From Mycolicibacterium sp. J2 (GTDB lineage Bacteria; Actinomycetota; Actinomycetes; Mycobacteriales; Mycobacteriaceae), in assembly GCF_026240945.1 (NCBI RefSeq), contig NZ_JAPFPY010000003.1, positions 124,001 to 188,000 on the forward strand: a DNA stretch of 64,000 nt, given 5' to 3'. Below are positions 26,887 through 39,699 of the stretch, one piece after another (position 1 is the stretch's first letter; each line of letters opens with the position of its first letter). The position numbers and the translations under genes are program-made. The notes below the pieces were generated by a model. That model ran no database searches and had not been told where the DNA came from. It saw nothing but the letters and a program-made list of their open reading frames with translations.

Positions 26887-27648
26887 ATGACATCTGCGGA
26901 CGTTCTGCTCGTCGACACCACCGACCGGGTGCGCACCCTCACCCTCAACCGGCCGCAGGCGCGCAACGCGCTCTCGGTGCAGTTGCGCACCGCGTTCTAC
27001 GCCGCCCTGCGCGCCGCGGAGGCCGACGCCGAGGTCGACGTGGTGATCCTGACCGGTGCGGACCCGGTGTTCTGCGCGGGTCTGGACCTCAAAGAGCTGG
27101 GCGAGCGCACGGAGCTGCCCGATATCTCGCCGAAGTGGCCGCCGATGACCAAACCCGTCATCGGGGCGATCAACGGCGCCGCCGTCACCGGCGGGCTGGA
27201 ACTCGCCCTGTACTGCGACATCCTGATCGCATCGGAGAACGGCCGGTTCGCCGACACTCATGCCCGAGTCGGCCTGCTGCCCACCTGGGGACTGTCGGTG
27301 CGGTTGCCCCAGAAGGTTGGGGTCGGCTTGGCCCGCCGGATGAGTTTGACCGGTGACTACCTGTCGGCCGCCGACGCGTTGCGGGCCGGCTTGGTCACCG
27401 AGGTGGTTGCGCACGAGGAGTTGTTGCCCGCAGCCCGCCGGGTGGCCGCCGCGATCGTGGGCAACAACCAGAAAGCCGTTCGCGCCCTGCTGGATTCGTA
27501 TCACCGGATCGACGCCGAGCAGACCCAGGGCGGACTGTGGATCGAGGCCGAGTCGGCACGCGCCTGGATGGCCGACACCTCCGGCGACGATATCGCCGCC
27601 AATCGGGCGTCGGTGGTCGAGCGGGGTCGCGCGCAGGTCCGGCCGTGA
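26887..27648 (+). CDS. echA16: enoyl-CoA hydratase/isomerase (EchA16-like)
   Basis: 253 residues of the crotonase superfamily. [19 protein letters not shown] and [13 protein letters not shown] form the CoA and oxyanion segment; [19 protein letters not shown] is the second oxyanion element; [15 protein letters not shown] is the region of the catalytic residues. The usual second catalytic glutamate is not obvious ([11 protein letters not shown]), so hydratase activity is not certain. ATG 26887 follows TAGGTT by 7 nt (leaderless). Its stop overlaps the deoC start (GTGA). Position and sequence suggest the Rv2831 homologue. Confidence 0.82.
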   Translation: MTSADVLLVDTTDRVRTLTLNRPQARNALSVQLRTAFYAALRAAEADAEVDVVILTGADPVFCAGLDLKELGERTELPDISPKWPPMTKPVIGAINGAAVTGGLELALYCDILIASENGRFADTHARVGLLPTWGLSVRLPQKVGVGLARRMSLTGDYLSAADALRAGLVTEVVAHEELLPAARRVAAAIVGNNQKAVRALLDSYHRIDAEQTQGGLWIEAESARAWMADTSGDDIAANRASVVERGRAQVRP

Positions 27649-28334
27649 CCGACACCTCGGACCGTTCCGCCACGAACGACGTCGCGGCCATCATCGACCA
27701 CACCCTGCTCAAACCGGAGGCCACGCCCGCCGATGTCGCGGCCCTGATCGCCGAGGCCGCCGAACTGGGCACGTACTCGGTGTGCGTGTCGCCGTCGATG
27801 CTGCCGATCAGCGTGCCCGACGGGCTGAAAGTGGCTGCGGTGTGTGGTTTTCCCAGTGGGAAACACACCTCGGCGATCAAGGCGGCCGAGGCTGCCGGCG
27901 CGGTGGCCGCCGGCGCGGACGAGATCGACATGGTCATCGACGTGGGCGCAGCCAAGGCCGGCGCGTTCGACGCGGTGCAGGCCGATATCGCGACCGTGCG
28001 GGCGGCAGTGCCGGCGCCGACCGTGCTGAAGGTGATCATCGAGTCGGCGGCGCTGACCGATGACGAGATCGTCGGGGTGTGTCGGGCGGCGGTGGCCGCC
28101 GGCGCCGATTTCGTGAAGACCTCCACCGGTTTCCATCCCGCCGGCGGGGCGAGTGTGCACGCGGTGCAGCTGATGTCTCGCACCGTGCGCGACGCCGGCG
28201 TGGAGGTCAAGGCCTCTGGCGGGGTACGCACACTGGCCCAGGCCAGGGCCATGATGGCCGCCGGAGCCACCCGGTTGGGCGTGTCGGGGTCGCGGGCACT
28301 GCTGGCCGACACCGGCGACGCTTCGGGGTACTGA
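27645..28334 (+). CDS. deoC: deoxyribose-phosphate aldolase
   Basis: 229 residues. Cleaves 2-deoxyribose 5-phosphate to acetaldehyde and glyceraldehyde 3-phosphate in deoxynucleoside catabolism. [21 protein letters not shown] and the Schiff-base lysine in [15 protein letters not shown] are diagnostic, as is [16 protein letters not shown] with the second lysine. GTG 27645 overlaps the preceding stop by 4 nt. As recalled, M. tuberculosis deoC lies elsewhere (Rv0478), so this placement next to an enoyl-CoA hydratase is a local rearrangement. Confidence 0.95.
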   Translation: MTDTSDRSATNDVAAIIDHTLLKPEATPADVAALIAEAAELGTYSVCVSPSMLPISVPDGLKVAAVCGFPSGKHTSAIKAAEAAGAVAAGADEIDMVIDVGAAKAGAFDAVQADIATVRAAVPAPTVLKVIIESAALTDDEIVGVCRAAVAAGADFVKTSTGFHPAGGASVHAVQLMSRTVRDAGVEVKASGGVRTLAQARAMMAAGATRLGVSGSRALLADTGDASGY

Positions 28335-28346
28335 GCGGGCCGCCCC

Positions 28347-28350
<4 letters not shown>
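28331..28350. terminator. hairpin spanning deoC and dinF stop codons
   Basis: CTGAG (28331-28335) pairs with CTCAG (28346-28350), with inner GGG/CCC pairs around CCG. It overlaps both stop codons of the convergent genes, a compact possible bidirectional terminator. Confidence 0.4.
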
Positions 28351-31141
<2,791 letters not shown>

Positions 31142-31179
31142 CTAGATCTCCGCCCGATCTGTCTTCTTCGCTCCGCTCA

Positions 31180-33975
31180 TCAGACGCGCGCTTTTTCGAC
31201 CAGCTCGTAGGTCTCGATGACGTCGCCTTCCTTGATGTCGGAGTACGTCAGCGTCAGACCGCATTCGTAACCCTCGCGCACCTCGGTGGCGTCGTCCTTC
31301 TCCCGCTTGAGCGAGGAGACCGTGAGGTTCTCGGCGACCACGACATTGTCGCGCAGCAGGCGGGCCTTGGCGTTGCGTCGCATGATGCCCGACTGCACCA
31401 GGCAACCGGCGATGTTGCCGACCTTCGACGACCGGAAGATGGCGCGGATCTCGGCACGGCCGAGCTCCTTCTCCTCGTAGACCGGCTTGAGCATGCCCTT
31501 GAGCGCGCTCTCGATTTCGTCGATGGCCTGGTAGATCACCGAGTAGTACCGGATCTCCACACCTTCGCGGTTGGCCAGTTCGGTGGCCTTGCCCTCGGCG
31601 CGGACGTTGAAGCCGATGATGATGGCGTCCGAGGCCGAGGCCAGGTTGACGTTGGTCTCGGTGACGCCACCGACACCGCGGTCGATGACGCGCAGCTCCA
31701 CCTCGTCGTCGATCTGGATGCCCAGCAGCGCCTCTTCGAGGGCTTCGACCGTACCGGCGTTGTCGCCCTTGAGGATCAGGTTCAGCTGGCTGGTTTCCTT
31801 CAGCGCCGAATCCAGGTCCTCCAGGCTGATCCGCTTGCGGCTGCGCGCGGCCAGCGCATTGCGCTTGCGCGCGCTGCGGCGGTCGGCGATCTGGCGGGCG
31901 ATACGGTCCTCGTCGACGACGAGCAGGTTGTCACCGGCGCCCGGCACCGAGGTGAAACCGATCACCTGGACCGGCCGAGACGGCAGCGCCTCCACGACGT
32001 CCTCGCCGTGCTCGTCGACCATGCGGCGCACCCGGCCGTAGGCATCGCCGGCGACGACCGAGTCGCCGACCCGCAGGGTGCCGCGCTGGATGAGCACCGT
32101 GGCCACCGGGCCGCGACCGCGGTCCAGGTGTGCCTCGATGGCCACACCCTGGGCCTCCATGTCGGGGTTGGCCCGCAGGTCCAGTGCCGCGTCGGCCGTC
32201 AGCAGGACCGCCTCCTCCAGCGCCTGGATGTTGGTGCCGTTCTTGGCCGAGATGTCGACGAACATCGTGTCGCCACCGAAGTCCTCCGCCACCAGGTTGT
32301 ACTCGGTGAGCTGAGCGCGGATCTTCTGCGGGTCGGCGCCTTCCTTGTCGATCTTGTTGACCGCCACCACGATCGGCACGTCGGCCGCCTGCGCGTGGTT
32401 GATGGCCTCGACCGTCTGCGGCATGACGCCGTCGTCGGCCGCGACCACCAGGATCGCGATATCGGTGGCCTTCGCGCCACGGGCACGCATGGCGGTGAAC
32501 GCCTCGTGACCCGGGGTGTCGATGAAGGTGATGAGCCGCTCGGCGCCTTCGTGTTCGACGGCCACCTGGTAAGCACCGATGTGCTGGGTGATGCCACCGG
32601 CCTCGCCCTCGCGGACGTTGGCCTTGCGGATGGTGTCCAGCAGTCGGGTCTTGCCGTGGTCGACGTGACCCATGACGGTGACGACCGGCGGACGCTGTTC
32701 GAGGTCCTCCTCGCCGCCCTCGTCCTCGCCGTAGGTGAGGTCGAACGACTCCAGCAGCTCGCGGTCCTCGTCCTCCGGGGAGACGACCTGCACGACGTAG
32801 TTCATCTCGCTGCCCAGCAGTTCGAGCGTCGAGTCGTCCACCGACTGGGTCGCGGTGACCATCTCACCGAGGTTGAACAGCGCCTGCACCAGCGAGGCCG
32901 GGTTGGCGTTGATCTTGTCGGCGAAGTCGCTCAGCGACGCACCGCGGGCCAGCCGGATGGTCTCGCCGTTGCCGTGCGGCAACCGCACGCCGCCGACGAC
33001 CGGGGCCTGCATGTTCTCGTATTCGGCCCTTTTCGCGCGCTTGCTCTTGCGCCCGCGCCGCGGGGCACCGCCCGGGCGACCGAAGGCACCCGCGGCACCA
33101 CCGCGCTGACCGGGGCGGCCACCGCCACCACCAGGTGCGCCGCCGCCACCGGGGCGACCGCGGAAACCACCGCCGCCGGCACCGGCACCGGCACCGCCGC
33201 CGGCGCCACCGCCGCGGTAGTTACCGCCGCCACCGCCGGGACGTGCACCCTGGCCGGGGCGCGGACCGCCGCCGGGTCCGGGACGCGGACCACCGGGACG
33301 GCCGACGGCACCCGGACGGGCGCCGGGCGGACGCGGCGGCATGTTGCCGGGCGAGGCGCCACCGGGGCGCGGCCCCGGACGGGGACCACCGGCACCCGGG
33401 CCGGGACGCGGGCCACCGGGGCCGGCCGCCGGACGCGGGGCCGGACGTTCGACCGGCTGCTGGGACGAGAAGGGGTTGTTGCCGACGCGCGGGGCACGCG
33501 GGGCCGGCTTGGGGCCGGGACGCGGGCCGGGGCGGGCATCCGGGCGCACTTCGGCGGGCCCAGCCGGGGCGGCCGGGGCGGCAGACGCCGCAGGCGCCGC
33601 CGGGGTGGGGGCGGCCGGGGTCGGCGCAGGGCCGGGGCGGGGACCCGGACGCTGCGCGGGCTGCTCCTGCACCGGGGCACTGACAGTCGGGGCAGCCGGC
33701 GGCGGGGTGACCGGGGCGGCGGGGGCCGGCTTCGGACCGGGGCGCGGGCCCGGCACCGGGGCGGCACCCGACGATGCGGCCGGTTTCGCCGCGGGGGCGG
33801 ACTTGGCGGGCTTGCCGCCGCCGAACGACTCGCGCAGCCGGCGGGCCACCGGGGCCTCTACCGTCGACGATGCCGACTTGACGAATTCGCCCTGTTCACT
33901 AAGTCGGGCGAGCACTTCCTTGCTGGTGACACCGAGTTCCTTGGCCAACTCGTGTACGCGGGCCTTACCTGCCAC
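31180..33975 (-). CDS. infB: translation initiation factor IF-2
   Basis: 931 residues. A GTPase that places initiator tRNA on the 30S subunit. The N-terminal IF2_N helix is at 1-50 ([20 protein letters not shown]). A Pro/Gly/Ala/Arg low-complexity linker covers about 60-305 and a second IF2_N-like segment about 325-375. The G domain has GHVDHGKT at 436-443, DTPGH at 486-490 and NKID at 540-543, followed by domains II-IV. GTG 33975 has AGGAG upstream. The linker is unusually rich in PGPRPG and GGG repeats. Confidence 0.97.
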   Translation of the reverse strand: MAGKARVHELAKELGVTSKEVLARLSEQGEFVKSASSTVEAPVARRLRESFGGGKPAKSAPAAKPAASSGAAPVPGPRPGPKPAPAAPVTPPPAAPTVSAPVQEQPAQRPGPRPGPAPTPAAPTPAAPAASAAPAAPAGPAEVRPDARPGPRPGPKPAPRAPRVGNNPFSSQQPVERPAPRPAAGPGGPRPGPGAGGPRPGPRPGGASPGNMPPRPPGARPGAVGRPGGPRPGPGGGPRPGQGARPGGGGGNYRGGGAGGGAGAGAGGGGFRGRPGGGGAPGGGGGRPGQRGGAAGAFGRPGGAPRRGRKSKRAKRAEYENMQAPVVGGVRLPHGNGETIRLARGASLSDFADKINANPASLVQALFNLGEMVTATQSVDDSTLELLGSEMNYVVQVVSPEDEDRELLESFDLTYGEDEGGEEDLEQRPPVVTVMGHVDHGKTRLLDTIRKANVREGEAGGITQHIGAYQVAVEHEGAERLITFIDTPGHEAFTAMRARGAKATDIAILVVAADDGVMPQTVEAINHAQAADVPIVVAVNKIDKEGADPQKIRAQLTEYNLVAEDFGGDTMFVDISAKNGTNIQALEEAVLLTADAALDLRANPDMEAQGVAIEAHLDRGRGPVATVLIQRGTLRVGDSVVAGDAYGRVRRMVDEHGEDVVEALPSRPVQVIGFTSVPGAGDNLLVVDEDRIARQIADRRSARKRNALAARSRKRISLEDLDSALKETSQLNLILKGDNAGTVEALEEALLGIQIDDEVELRVIDRGVGGVTETNVNLASASDAIIIGFNVRAEGKATELANREGVEIRYYSVIYQAIDEIESALKGMLKPVYEEKELGRAEIRAIFRSSKVGNIAGCLVQSGIMRRNAKARLLRDNVVVAENLTVSSLKREKDDATEVREGYECGLTLTYSDIKEGDVIETYELVEKARV

Positions 33976-34076
33976 TACATCTCCTCGTCTGGAGGCGACA
34001 GCGGTAGTAGGGCCGCGCCTCGGGTTTAGCTATGACGCATGGTCATCGGGACTTCACGGTGTGCTCATGTTCTTCG
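33976..34076. other. ylxR-infB gap
   Basis: 101 bp inside the operon. Apart from the infB SD (AGGAG near 33983) no promoter, hairpin or ORF is convincing. Confidence 0.4.
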
Positions 34077-34424
34077 CTACCTGTTCTCTTGCCCGTGGCG
34101 GTCGGGTGTCCGAATCGCTTCGACGTACTCGACCACCGCGGATATCTCCGGTGAACCGGTGATCCGGAACGCTCGGGCGAAGGCCCGCCGCCGGGTCGCC
34201 GCTTCGAGGCATTGCCGGTCGGGATGCAACCACGCACCCCGCCCAGGCAGGCTACCCGCTGAGTCGACGGTCACGGCGTATCGGCCGGTCCCGTCGAGTA
34301 CAGCGGCCAGCCGAAGCAGATCGACGGCCAACTCTCGCTTCCGGCAACCCACACACGTCCGCACCGGTCCATCAGGGCTACGGTGCGCACGAGGCTGGGA
34401 AATCGGAGTCTCGCGCTGGATCAC
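34077..34424 (-). CDS. ylxR: YlxR family (DUF448) RNA-binding protein
   Basis: Up to 115 residues from GTG 34424. The YlxR signature is clear: VRTCVGCRKRELAVDLLRLA then GRGAWLHPDRQCLEAATRRR and AFARAF. It lies between nusA and infB, the classic position of this nucleoid/RNA-binding protein. The start is uncertain: GTG at about 34364 would begin at VRTCVGC and remove the first 20 residues. Confidence 0.85.
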   Translation of the reverse strand: MIQRETPISQPRAHRSPDGPVRTCVGCRKRELAVDLLRLAAVLDGTGRYAVTVDSAGSLPGRGAWLHPDRQCLEAATRRRAFARAFRITGSPEISAVVEYVEAIRTPDRHGQENR

Positions 34425-34482
34425 GGCTCAGTCTACCGTCACCGTTCGCGCAGACAGAATCGCGTGTCGGGGACGGCCGTCC

Positions 34483-35484
34483 TCACGCCGTTTCCGGCTC
34501 GGCGGCATCGCTGCGGATATCGATCCGCCACCCGGTCAGCCGCGCCGCGAGCCGGGCGTTCTGTCCCTCCTTGCCGATGGCCAGTGACAACTGGAAGTCC
34601 GGCACCACCACCCGAGCCGCCCGGGTGGCCTCGTCGATGACCGTCACCGACACCACCTTGGCCGGTGACAGGGCGTTGGCCACAAACCGCGCCGGGTCGG
34701 CGTCGAAGTCGATGATGTCGATCTTCTCCCCGGACAGTTCACTCATCACATTGCGCACCCGCTGGCCCATCGGCCCGATGCAGGCGCCCTTGGCGTTCAG
34801 CCCGGGCACCTTGGAGGTGACGGCGATCTTGGACCGGTGACCGGCCTCGCGCGCGACGGCCACGATCTCGACCGAGTTGTCGGCGATCTCCGGTACCTCC
34901 AGCGCGAACAGTTTGCGCACCAGATTGGGATGCGTGCGGGACAGCTCGATCTTGGGCTCGCGCACGCCGCGGCTGACGCCGATCACGTAGCAACGCAGCC
35001 GGTCGCCGTGCTCGTAGCGCTCGCCGGGAACCTGTTCGGCCGGCCGGATCATGCCGTCGGAACCCTTGGCCTCGGTCCCGACCCGCACCACCACGTTGCC
35101 GCGGGTGTTCTCCCGCGCGTCGCGCTGCACGACGCCGGCGACGATATCGCCCTCGTGCGCGGCGAACTCGCCGTACATCCGCTCGTTCTCGGCATCGCGC
35201 AGCCGCTGCAGGATCACCTGGCGTGCCGTTGTCGCCGCGATACGGCCGAAACCTTCTGGGGTGTCGTCCCATTCGTTGATGAGGTTGCCGTCGGCATCGC
35301 TCTCCCTGGCGATCACCTTCACCACGCCGGTCTTGCGGTCGACGTCGATCCGGGCATCGGCCTCGTGGCCTTCGGTATGCCGGTAGGCCGTCAGCAAGGC
35401 CGATTTGATGGTCTCGACGACGACGTCGACGGAAATGCCCTTGTCGGCTTCGATGGCGTGTAGCGCCGCCATATCGATGTTCAC
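34483..35484 (-). CDS. nusA: transcription termination/antitermination factor NusA
   Basis: 333 residues. Binds RNA polymerase and nascent RNA to modulate pausing, termination and rRNA antitermination. N-terminal domain 1-105 ([20 protein letters not shown]), S1 domain about 110-185, KH1/KH2 about 200-325 ([40 protein letters not shown]). The actinobacterial form lacks the C-terminal acidic repeats. GTG 35484 overlaps the rimP stop (GTGA). Confidence 0.97.
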   Translation of the reverse strand: MNIDMAALHAIEADKGISVDVVVETIKSALLTAYRHTEGHEADARIDVDRKTGVVKVIARESDADGNLINEWDDTPEGFGRIAATTARQVILQRLRDAENERMYGEFAAHEGDIVAGVVQRDARENTRGNVVVRVGTEAKGSDGMIRPAEQVPGERYEHGDRLRCYVIGVSRGVREPKIELSRTHPNLVRKLFALEVPEIADNSVEIVAVAREAGHRSKIAVTSKVPGLNAKGACIGPMGQRVRNVMSELSGEKIDIIDFDADPARFVANALSPAKVVSVTVIDEATRAARVVVPDFQLSLAIGKEGQNARLAARLTGWRIDIRSDAAEPETA

Positions 35485-36017
35485 GCGTCGCTCCCCTTTC
35501 CAGACTGCTCCACCAGATCCAATTCACGCTGATTGGGCTGCGAAAACTCAACTTGTACAACAGCTTTGGCGATATCAGAAAGTGGGATCGGCCGGACCGA
35601 AAGCTTGCCGCGATCGTTGACCACCAGGTGCACGGCACCGTCGCCGGTATGGCCGATCCGCCCGATCACCACCGTTCCGTCGGCGAGCACCGCCTCGACC
35701 TTGCGGGTGCGCGCGCGCCGGAAGTGCTTCTCCTCGGTCAGTGGCCGATCGACCCCGCGCGATGTGACTTCAAGCACGTAGGGCGCCGTTCCGGTGCTGT
35801 CGAGCGCGTCGAGGGCCTGCGATGCGGTGTGCGACAGGGCCGCGATGGTGTCCAGATCCAGACCGTCGTCACCATCGGCCACCACGGTGATGCGCGGCGG
35901 CCGGACCGACGCGTTGATCACCACGTCCTCGATTTCGTAACCGGCGCGCGCGAACTCACCGTCGAGTAGCTCGAGCACTTGCTGCTGTGTAGGCAGCAGC
36001 GGGACATCCGGTGCCAC
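35481..36017 (-). CDS. rimP: ribosome maturation factor RimP
   Basis: 178 residues. 30S subunit assembly factor. [49 protein letters not shown], and [20 protein letters not shown] are the conserved N-domain elements; the C-terminal SH3-like domain ends [13 protein letters not shown] 36017 is selected because GAGGAG lies 6 nt upstream; the longer frame to 36062 has no SD. First gene of the rimP-nusA-ylxR-infB-rbfA-nrnA-dinF unit. Confidence 0.93.
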   Translation of the reverse strand: MAPDVPLLPTQQQVLELLDGEFARAGYEIEDVVINASVRPPRITVVADGDDGLDLDTIAALSHTASQALDALDSTGTAPYVLEVTSRGVDRPLTEEKHFRRARTRKVEAVLADGTVVIGRIGHTGDGAVHLVVNDRGKLSVRPIPLSDIAKAVVQVEFSQPNQRELDLVEQSGKGSDA

Positions 36018-36169
36018 GGCGAGCTCCTCATCTTGAGTTGTGCGGACACATTCCACGGGCACGGCCCGAGGAATCGGTTACCAAACGATACGCCAGCCGT
36101 GCCGCCGCTTTGGCCAAACGAACAGCCGGCAGCGACGAACCACCCCACCCGCCATGGCAGGATGTGGGC

Positions 36170-36697
36170 GTGCCGAGCGCCCTGCCCACGATCTCTCGCC
36201 GGCGGCTGTTGGTCACAGCGCTTCCCGCCGGCGTGGCCCTGACCGCGCTCGGCTCGGCAGCCGCCTGTGCACCCGCACCCCCGCCACCCGAACTCGCCGA
36301 TCTGGTAGCGCAATTCGAGCGCGCGCAGGCCGACAGCCGGCTGGCCGGGCTGGCCGCCACCACCGCGCGCCCGCCGGTGATGCCTGCGCTGACGGCCGTG
36401 GCCTCGGTGCGCGCGGCCCACGCCAGGGCGCTTTCCGACGAGATCACCCGCATCACCGGCGGCCACACGCCGACCACCTCCGCACCGGACACCACCATCA
36501 CGAGCACCACCGCGAGCACGCCCGCCCCGGCCCCGACGGTCGCCGACGTGACCGCAGCCCTGCACACCTCGGCCGACAGTGCCGCGCACCTGGCGACCAC
36601 CCTGTCCGGCTACCGGGCCGGGCTGCTGGGCTCCATCGCCGCGGCGTGCACGGCGTCCTACCAGGTTGCCCTCGCCGATCCCGGACCGGCCCGATGA
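36170..36697 (+). CDS. secreted Ala-rich protein with RR-signal, Rv2843-like
   Basis: 175 residues. The N-terminus has SRRRLLVTALPAGVALTALG, a twin-arginine-like signal running into SAAACAPAPPPP. The cysteine could be lipidated but lacks a canonical Leu at -3. The mature part is Ala-rich and helical with a Thr/Pro-rich low-complexity stretch near residues 100-125. GTG 36170 is chosen to start just before the signal. Its stop overlaps the DUF4439 start (ATGA). Divergent from rimP. Function unknown; probably works with the DUF4439 protein. Confidence 0.72.
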   Translation: MPSALPTISRRRLLVTALPAGVALTALGSAAACAPAPPPPELADLVAQFERAQADSRLAGLAATTARPPVMPALTAVASVRAAHARALSDEITRITGGHTPTTSAPDTTITSTTASTPAPAPTVADVTAALHTSADSAAHLATTLSGYRAGLLGSIAAACTASYQVALADPGPAR

Positions 36698-37212
36698 CCT
36701 CGCCCCAGCCGACACCGTCGACCACCCAGACCGCGACCAAGACCGCCCAGCCGGCCGCACCGGACCCCAACCGGCCGGCAGATCCGGCCGATGCGGCGCT
36801 GTTCGATGCCGTGGCCGCCGAGCACGGCGACATCTACGGATACGGCGTGGTGTCGGCGCACTCCACGCCCGATGAGAACGACCTGGTGGCCGACGCCATG
36901 GCGCAGCACCGCGAACGGCGCGAGCAGGCGATCGCCCGGCTGACCGCCCGCAAGGTTGCCGCCCCGCTACCCGCCGTCGGCTATCAGCTGCCGTTGGAGG
37001 TGTCGGATCCGACCCAGGCCGCCCAATTGGCGGTGCGGATGGAAGAGGACACCGCGGTGGCCTGGCGCGCAGTGCTCGAACAAGCCACCACGACCGAGGA
37101 CCGCTCGTTCGCGGTGACCGCCCTGACGCAGAGCGCGGTACTGGCCGCGCGGTGGAGCCGGGTGCTCGGCGCCGCCCCGGTCACGCTCGCGTTCCCGGGC
37201 GGCACCGAGTAG
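36694..37212 (+). CDS. DUF4439 ferritin-like domain protein
   Basis: 172 residues. A Thr/Pro/Ala-rich N-terminal 30 residues is followed by a four-helix domain: LFDAVAAEHGDIYGYGVVSA, ADAMAQHRERREQAIARLTA, QLAVRMEEDTAVAWRAVLEQ and AVTALTQSAVLAARWSRVLG. Acidic/His residues (EHGDIYGYG, HRERRE, RMEEDTA) resemble ferritin-like ligands, though a di-iron site is not proven. Coupled to the upstream exported protein and corresponds to Rv2844. Convergent with proS, 3 bp apart. Confidence 0.78.
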   Translation: MTSPQPTPSTTQTATKTAQPAAPDPNRPADPADAALFDAVAAEHGDIYGYGVVSAHSTPDENDLVADAMAQHRERREQAIARLTARKVAAPLPAVGYQLPLEVSDPTQAAQLAVRMEEDTAVAWRAVLEQATTTEDRSFAVTALTQSAVLAARWSRVLGAAPVTLAFPGGTE

Positions 37213-37215
37213 CGC

Positions 37216-38967
37216 CTATCCGGTGAGCGCGGTCGCGATCTCGGCCGCGGCGCCGTCCACCGCGATCTCGCGGGTCTCGCCGCTGAACCGGTTGCGCAGC
37301 TCGACCACACCGTCGGCCCAGCCGCGGCCCACCACCACGATCCACGGCACACCGAGCAGTTCGGCGTCCTTGAACTTGACACCCGGGGAGGCCGTGCGGT
37401 CGTCGAGCAGCACCTCAAGACCCAACCGGTCCAGCTCGCCGGCCAGTTCGCCGGCACCGGCCCGAGCGGCCGCGTCCTTGTTGGCGATCACCACATGCGC
37501 GTCGAACGGCGACACCGACGCCGGCCAACGCAGCCCCAACTCGTCGTGCTGCTGCTCGGCGATCACCGCGACCAGCCGGGACACCCCGATGCCGTAGGAG
37601 CCCATGGTCAAGCGCACCGGCTTGCCGTCCTCACCCAGCACGTCCGCGGTGAAGGCGTCGGTGTACTTGCGGCCCAGCTGGAAGATGTGGCCGATCTCGA
37701 TACCACGGGCGGAGGTGAGCACACCGGCACCGTCCGGCGACGGGTCACCGTCGCGTACCTCGGCGGCCTCGATGGTGCCGTCCGGGGTGAAATCACGTCC
37801 GGCGACCAGACCCACCACGTGCTTACCCTTTTCGTCGGCACCGGTGATCCAGGCCGTACCGTCCACCACCCGCGGATCTACCAGGTAGCGAACCCCGTTG
37901 GCCTGCAACCCCTTCGGGCCGATATATCCCTTCACCAGGAACGGGTTGGCCGCGAAATCGGCATCGTCGAGCAGGGCGTACTCGGCGGGTTCCAGCGCCG
38001 CGCCCAGGCGTTTGTCGTCGACCTCACGGTCCCCAGGGATGCCGATGGCCAGCAGCTCCCAGTCCCCACCCGGCTCCCGCACCTTGAGCAGCACGTTTTT
38101 GAGCGTGTCGGCGGCGGTGGTGGTGCCAGGCAGGGTCGCGTTCGCCCAGTCCACCAAGCTGGCGATGGTCGGGGTGTCCGGGGTGTCGTGGATGACCGCA
38201 GCCGGAAGCCCCGCCACCTCTTCGGCGGGGCGCGCCTCCGGAACGGCGGTGATGACCGCTTCCACGTTGGCGGCGTACCCGGATTCCAGGCAGCGGACGA
38301 AGGTGTCCTCACCGATCGGGCTCTCGGCCAGGAATTCCTCCGACGCGCTGCCGCCCATGGCGCCCGATACCGCGGACACGATCACGTACTTCACGCCGAG
38401 CCGACCGAAGATGCGTTGATACGCCTCACGGTGCGCGTGGTAGGCGGTTTTGAGGCCGTCCTCGTCGATATCGAAGGAGTACGAGTCCTTCATGACGAAC
38501 TCGCGGCCGCGCAGGATGCCCGCGCGGGGCCGCGCCTCGTCGCGGTACTTGGTCTGGATTTGGTACAGCAGTACCGGGAAATCTTTGTAGGACGAGTACT
38601 CGCCCTTGACGGTGAGGGTGAACAACTCCTCATGGGTGGGGCCGAGCAGATAGTCGTTCTTACGGCGGTCCTGCAGCCGAAACAGGTTGTCGCCGTACTC
38701 CGTCCACCGATTGGTGGTCTCGTACGGGGCACGCGGCAGCAGCGCCGGGAACAGGATTTCCTGGCCACCGATGGCGTTCATCTCCGAGCGGACGATGCCC
38801 TCGATCTTGCGCAGCACCCGCAGGCCCAACGGCAGCCAGCTGTACAGCCCCGGGCCGATCGGGCGGACGTACCCGGCGCGGATGAGCAGCTTGTGGCTGG
38901 GCACCTCGGCATCGGCGGGATCATCGCGCAGGGTGCGCAGGAACAGTTCGGACATCCGGGTGATCAC
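37216..38967 (-). CDS. proS: prolyl-tRNA synthetase (bacterial type with editing domain)
   Basis: 583 residues. Charges tRNA-Pro. Class II motif 1 is in [20 protein letters not shown]; motif 2 in [19 protein letters not shown]; motif 3 near [18 protein letters not shown]. The inserted YbaK-like editing domain lies at about 225-380, and the anticodon-binding domain begins at [16 protein letters not shown] 38967 is 8 nt after TAGGCT, so the mRNA is nearly leaderless. Confidence 0.97.
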   Translation of the reverse strand: MITRMSELFLRTLRDDPADAEVPSHKLLIRAGYVRPIGPGLYSWLPLGLRVLRKIEGIVRSEMNAIGGQEILFPALLPRAPYETTNRWTEYGDNLFRLQDRRKNDYLLGPTHEELFTLTVKGEYSSYKDFPVLLYQIQTKYRDEARPRAGILRGREFVMKDSYSFDIDEDGLKTAYHAHREAYQRIFGRLGVKYVIVSAVSGAMGGSASEEFLAESPIGEDTFVRCLESGYAANVEAVITAVPEARPAEEVAGLPAAVIHDTPDTPTIASLVDWANATLPGTTTAADTLKNVLLKVREPGGDWELLAIGIPGDREVDDKRLGAALEPAEYALLDDADFAANPFLVKGYIGPKGLQANGVRYLVDPRVVDGTAWITGADEKGKHVVGLVAGRDFTPDGTIEAAEVRDGDPSPDGAGVLTSARGIEIGHIFQLGRKYTDAFTADVLGEDGKPVRLTMGSYGIGVSRLVAVIAEQQHDELGLRWPASVSPFDAHVVIANKDAAARAGAGELAGELDRLGLEVLLDDRTASPGVKFKDAELLGVPWIVVVGRGWADGVVELRNRFSGETREIAVDGAAAEIATALTG

Positions 38968-38975
38968 AGCGGGCC

Positions 38976-38981
38976 AGCCTA
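38976..38981 (-). promoter_or_regulatory. proS -10 box
   Basis: Minus-strand TAGGCT; predicted +1 at about 38969, two bases before the GTG. Confidence 0.5.
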
Positions 38982-38991
38982 GCGGGAAAGC

Positions 38992-39699
38992 TCAATCACG
39001 CCCCTGCCAGGTGCAGACGCATGCCTCGTTGCCCTCGGCGTCGGCCAGCACCCAGAACGCCGGTGCCCGCCGGTCTGACAGCAGCCTGCCGCCGGCCGCC
39101 AGCGCGGCCTCCAGCCGGGCCGGGGCCTCGTCGTGGGGCACGTCGATATCGAGATGGATGCGGTTCCTGGGCTGATTCCCCGGGTCGCTGGGTTCTCCCC
39201 CGCCGAGGGTGCGCGGCGCATCCATCTGCTGAAACCAGATCGCCGGTCCGCGGCCGGTGGGATCGACCAACCCCGCGCTCAGATCCGAGGCACCGGTCTC
39301 GTCGACGTAGCCGGTGACGGCCTTCCAGAACGGTCGCACCGCGGGGATGTCGAGCGCGTCGATGGCGATCTCCAGCGCCTGCATCGACACCGCGCCCACC
39401 GTGGTGGCGTGGCCGTCCGCGACGAGCGCGGCCGAGATCGCATCGGCCATCCGGACATCGCCGTCGGTCACACCGAGCGGCGACCTCAGTCGCAGCACCG
39501 CGCGGTCGGCGCGCACATCGATGCCGAGGCGCTGCTGTTCGGCCCCGGCCACCCCCGCCGCCGAAGCCGCCACCGCGGCGGCCGCGATCAGGGACGGCAC
39601 CCGGACCTCGGTGTACAGCGCACCGAGCACCAGCCGCCAGCCCGCGGCCGCGACGGCATCGGAGACCTGCGCCCGGGTGGGCAGTGCATGCTCGGTCAT
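38992..39699 (-). CDS. PCD-like plus VOC domain protein
   Basis: 235 residues with two parts. The N-terminal 1-105 (VSDAVAAAGWRLVLGALYTE, MADAISAALVADGHATTVGA) resembles a pterin-4a-carbinolamine dehydratase-like fold. The C-terminal 110-235 is a VOC/glyoxalase-like domain (ALDIPAVRPFWKAVTGYVDE, IWFQQMDAPRT, NRIHLDIDVPHDEAPARLEA). The start overlaps the upstream MFS gene stop by 4 nt. The PCD catalytic histidines are not evident, so activity is doubtful. Function unknown. Confidence 0.72.
   Translation of the reverse strand: MTEHALPTRAQVSDAVAAAGWRLVLGALYTEVRVPSLIAAAAVAASAAGVAGAEQQRLGIDVRADRAVLRLRSPLGVTDGDVRMADAISAALVADGHATTVGAVSMQALEIAIDALDIPAVRPFWKAVTGYVDETGASDLSAGLVDPTGRGPAIWFQQMDAPRTLGGGEPSDPGNQPRNRIHLDIDVPHDEAPARLEAALAAGGRLLSDRRAPAFWVLADAEGNEACVCTWQGRD

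Noticed and set aside
32008..34029. 673-codon plus-strand frame, Thr/Arg/Gly-rich
   Set aside because: Produced by the low-complexity coding of IF-2 on the other strand.
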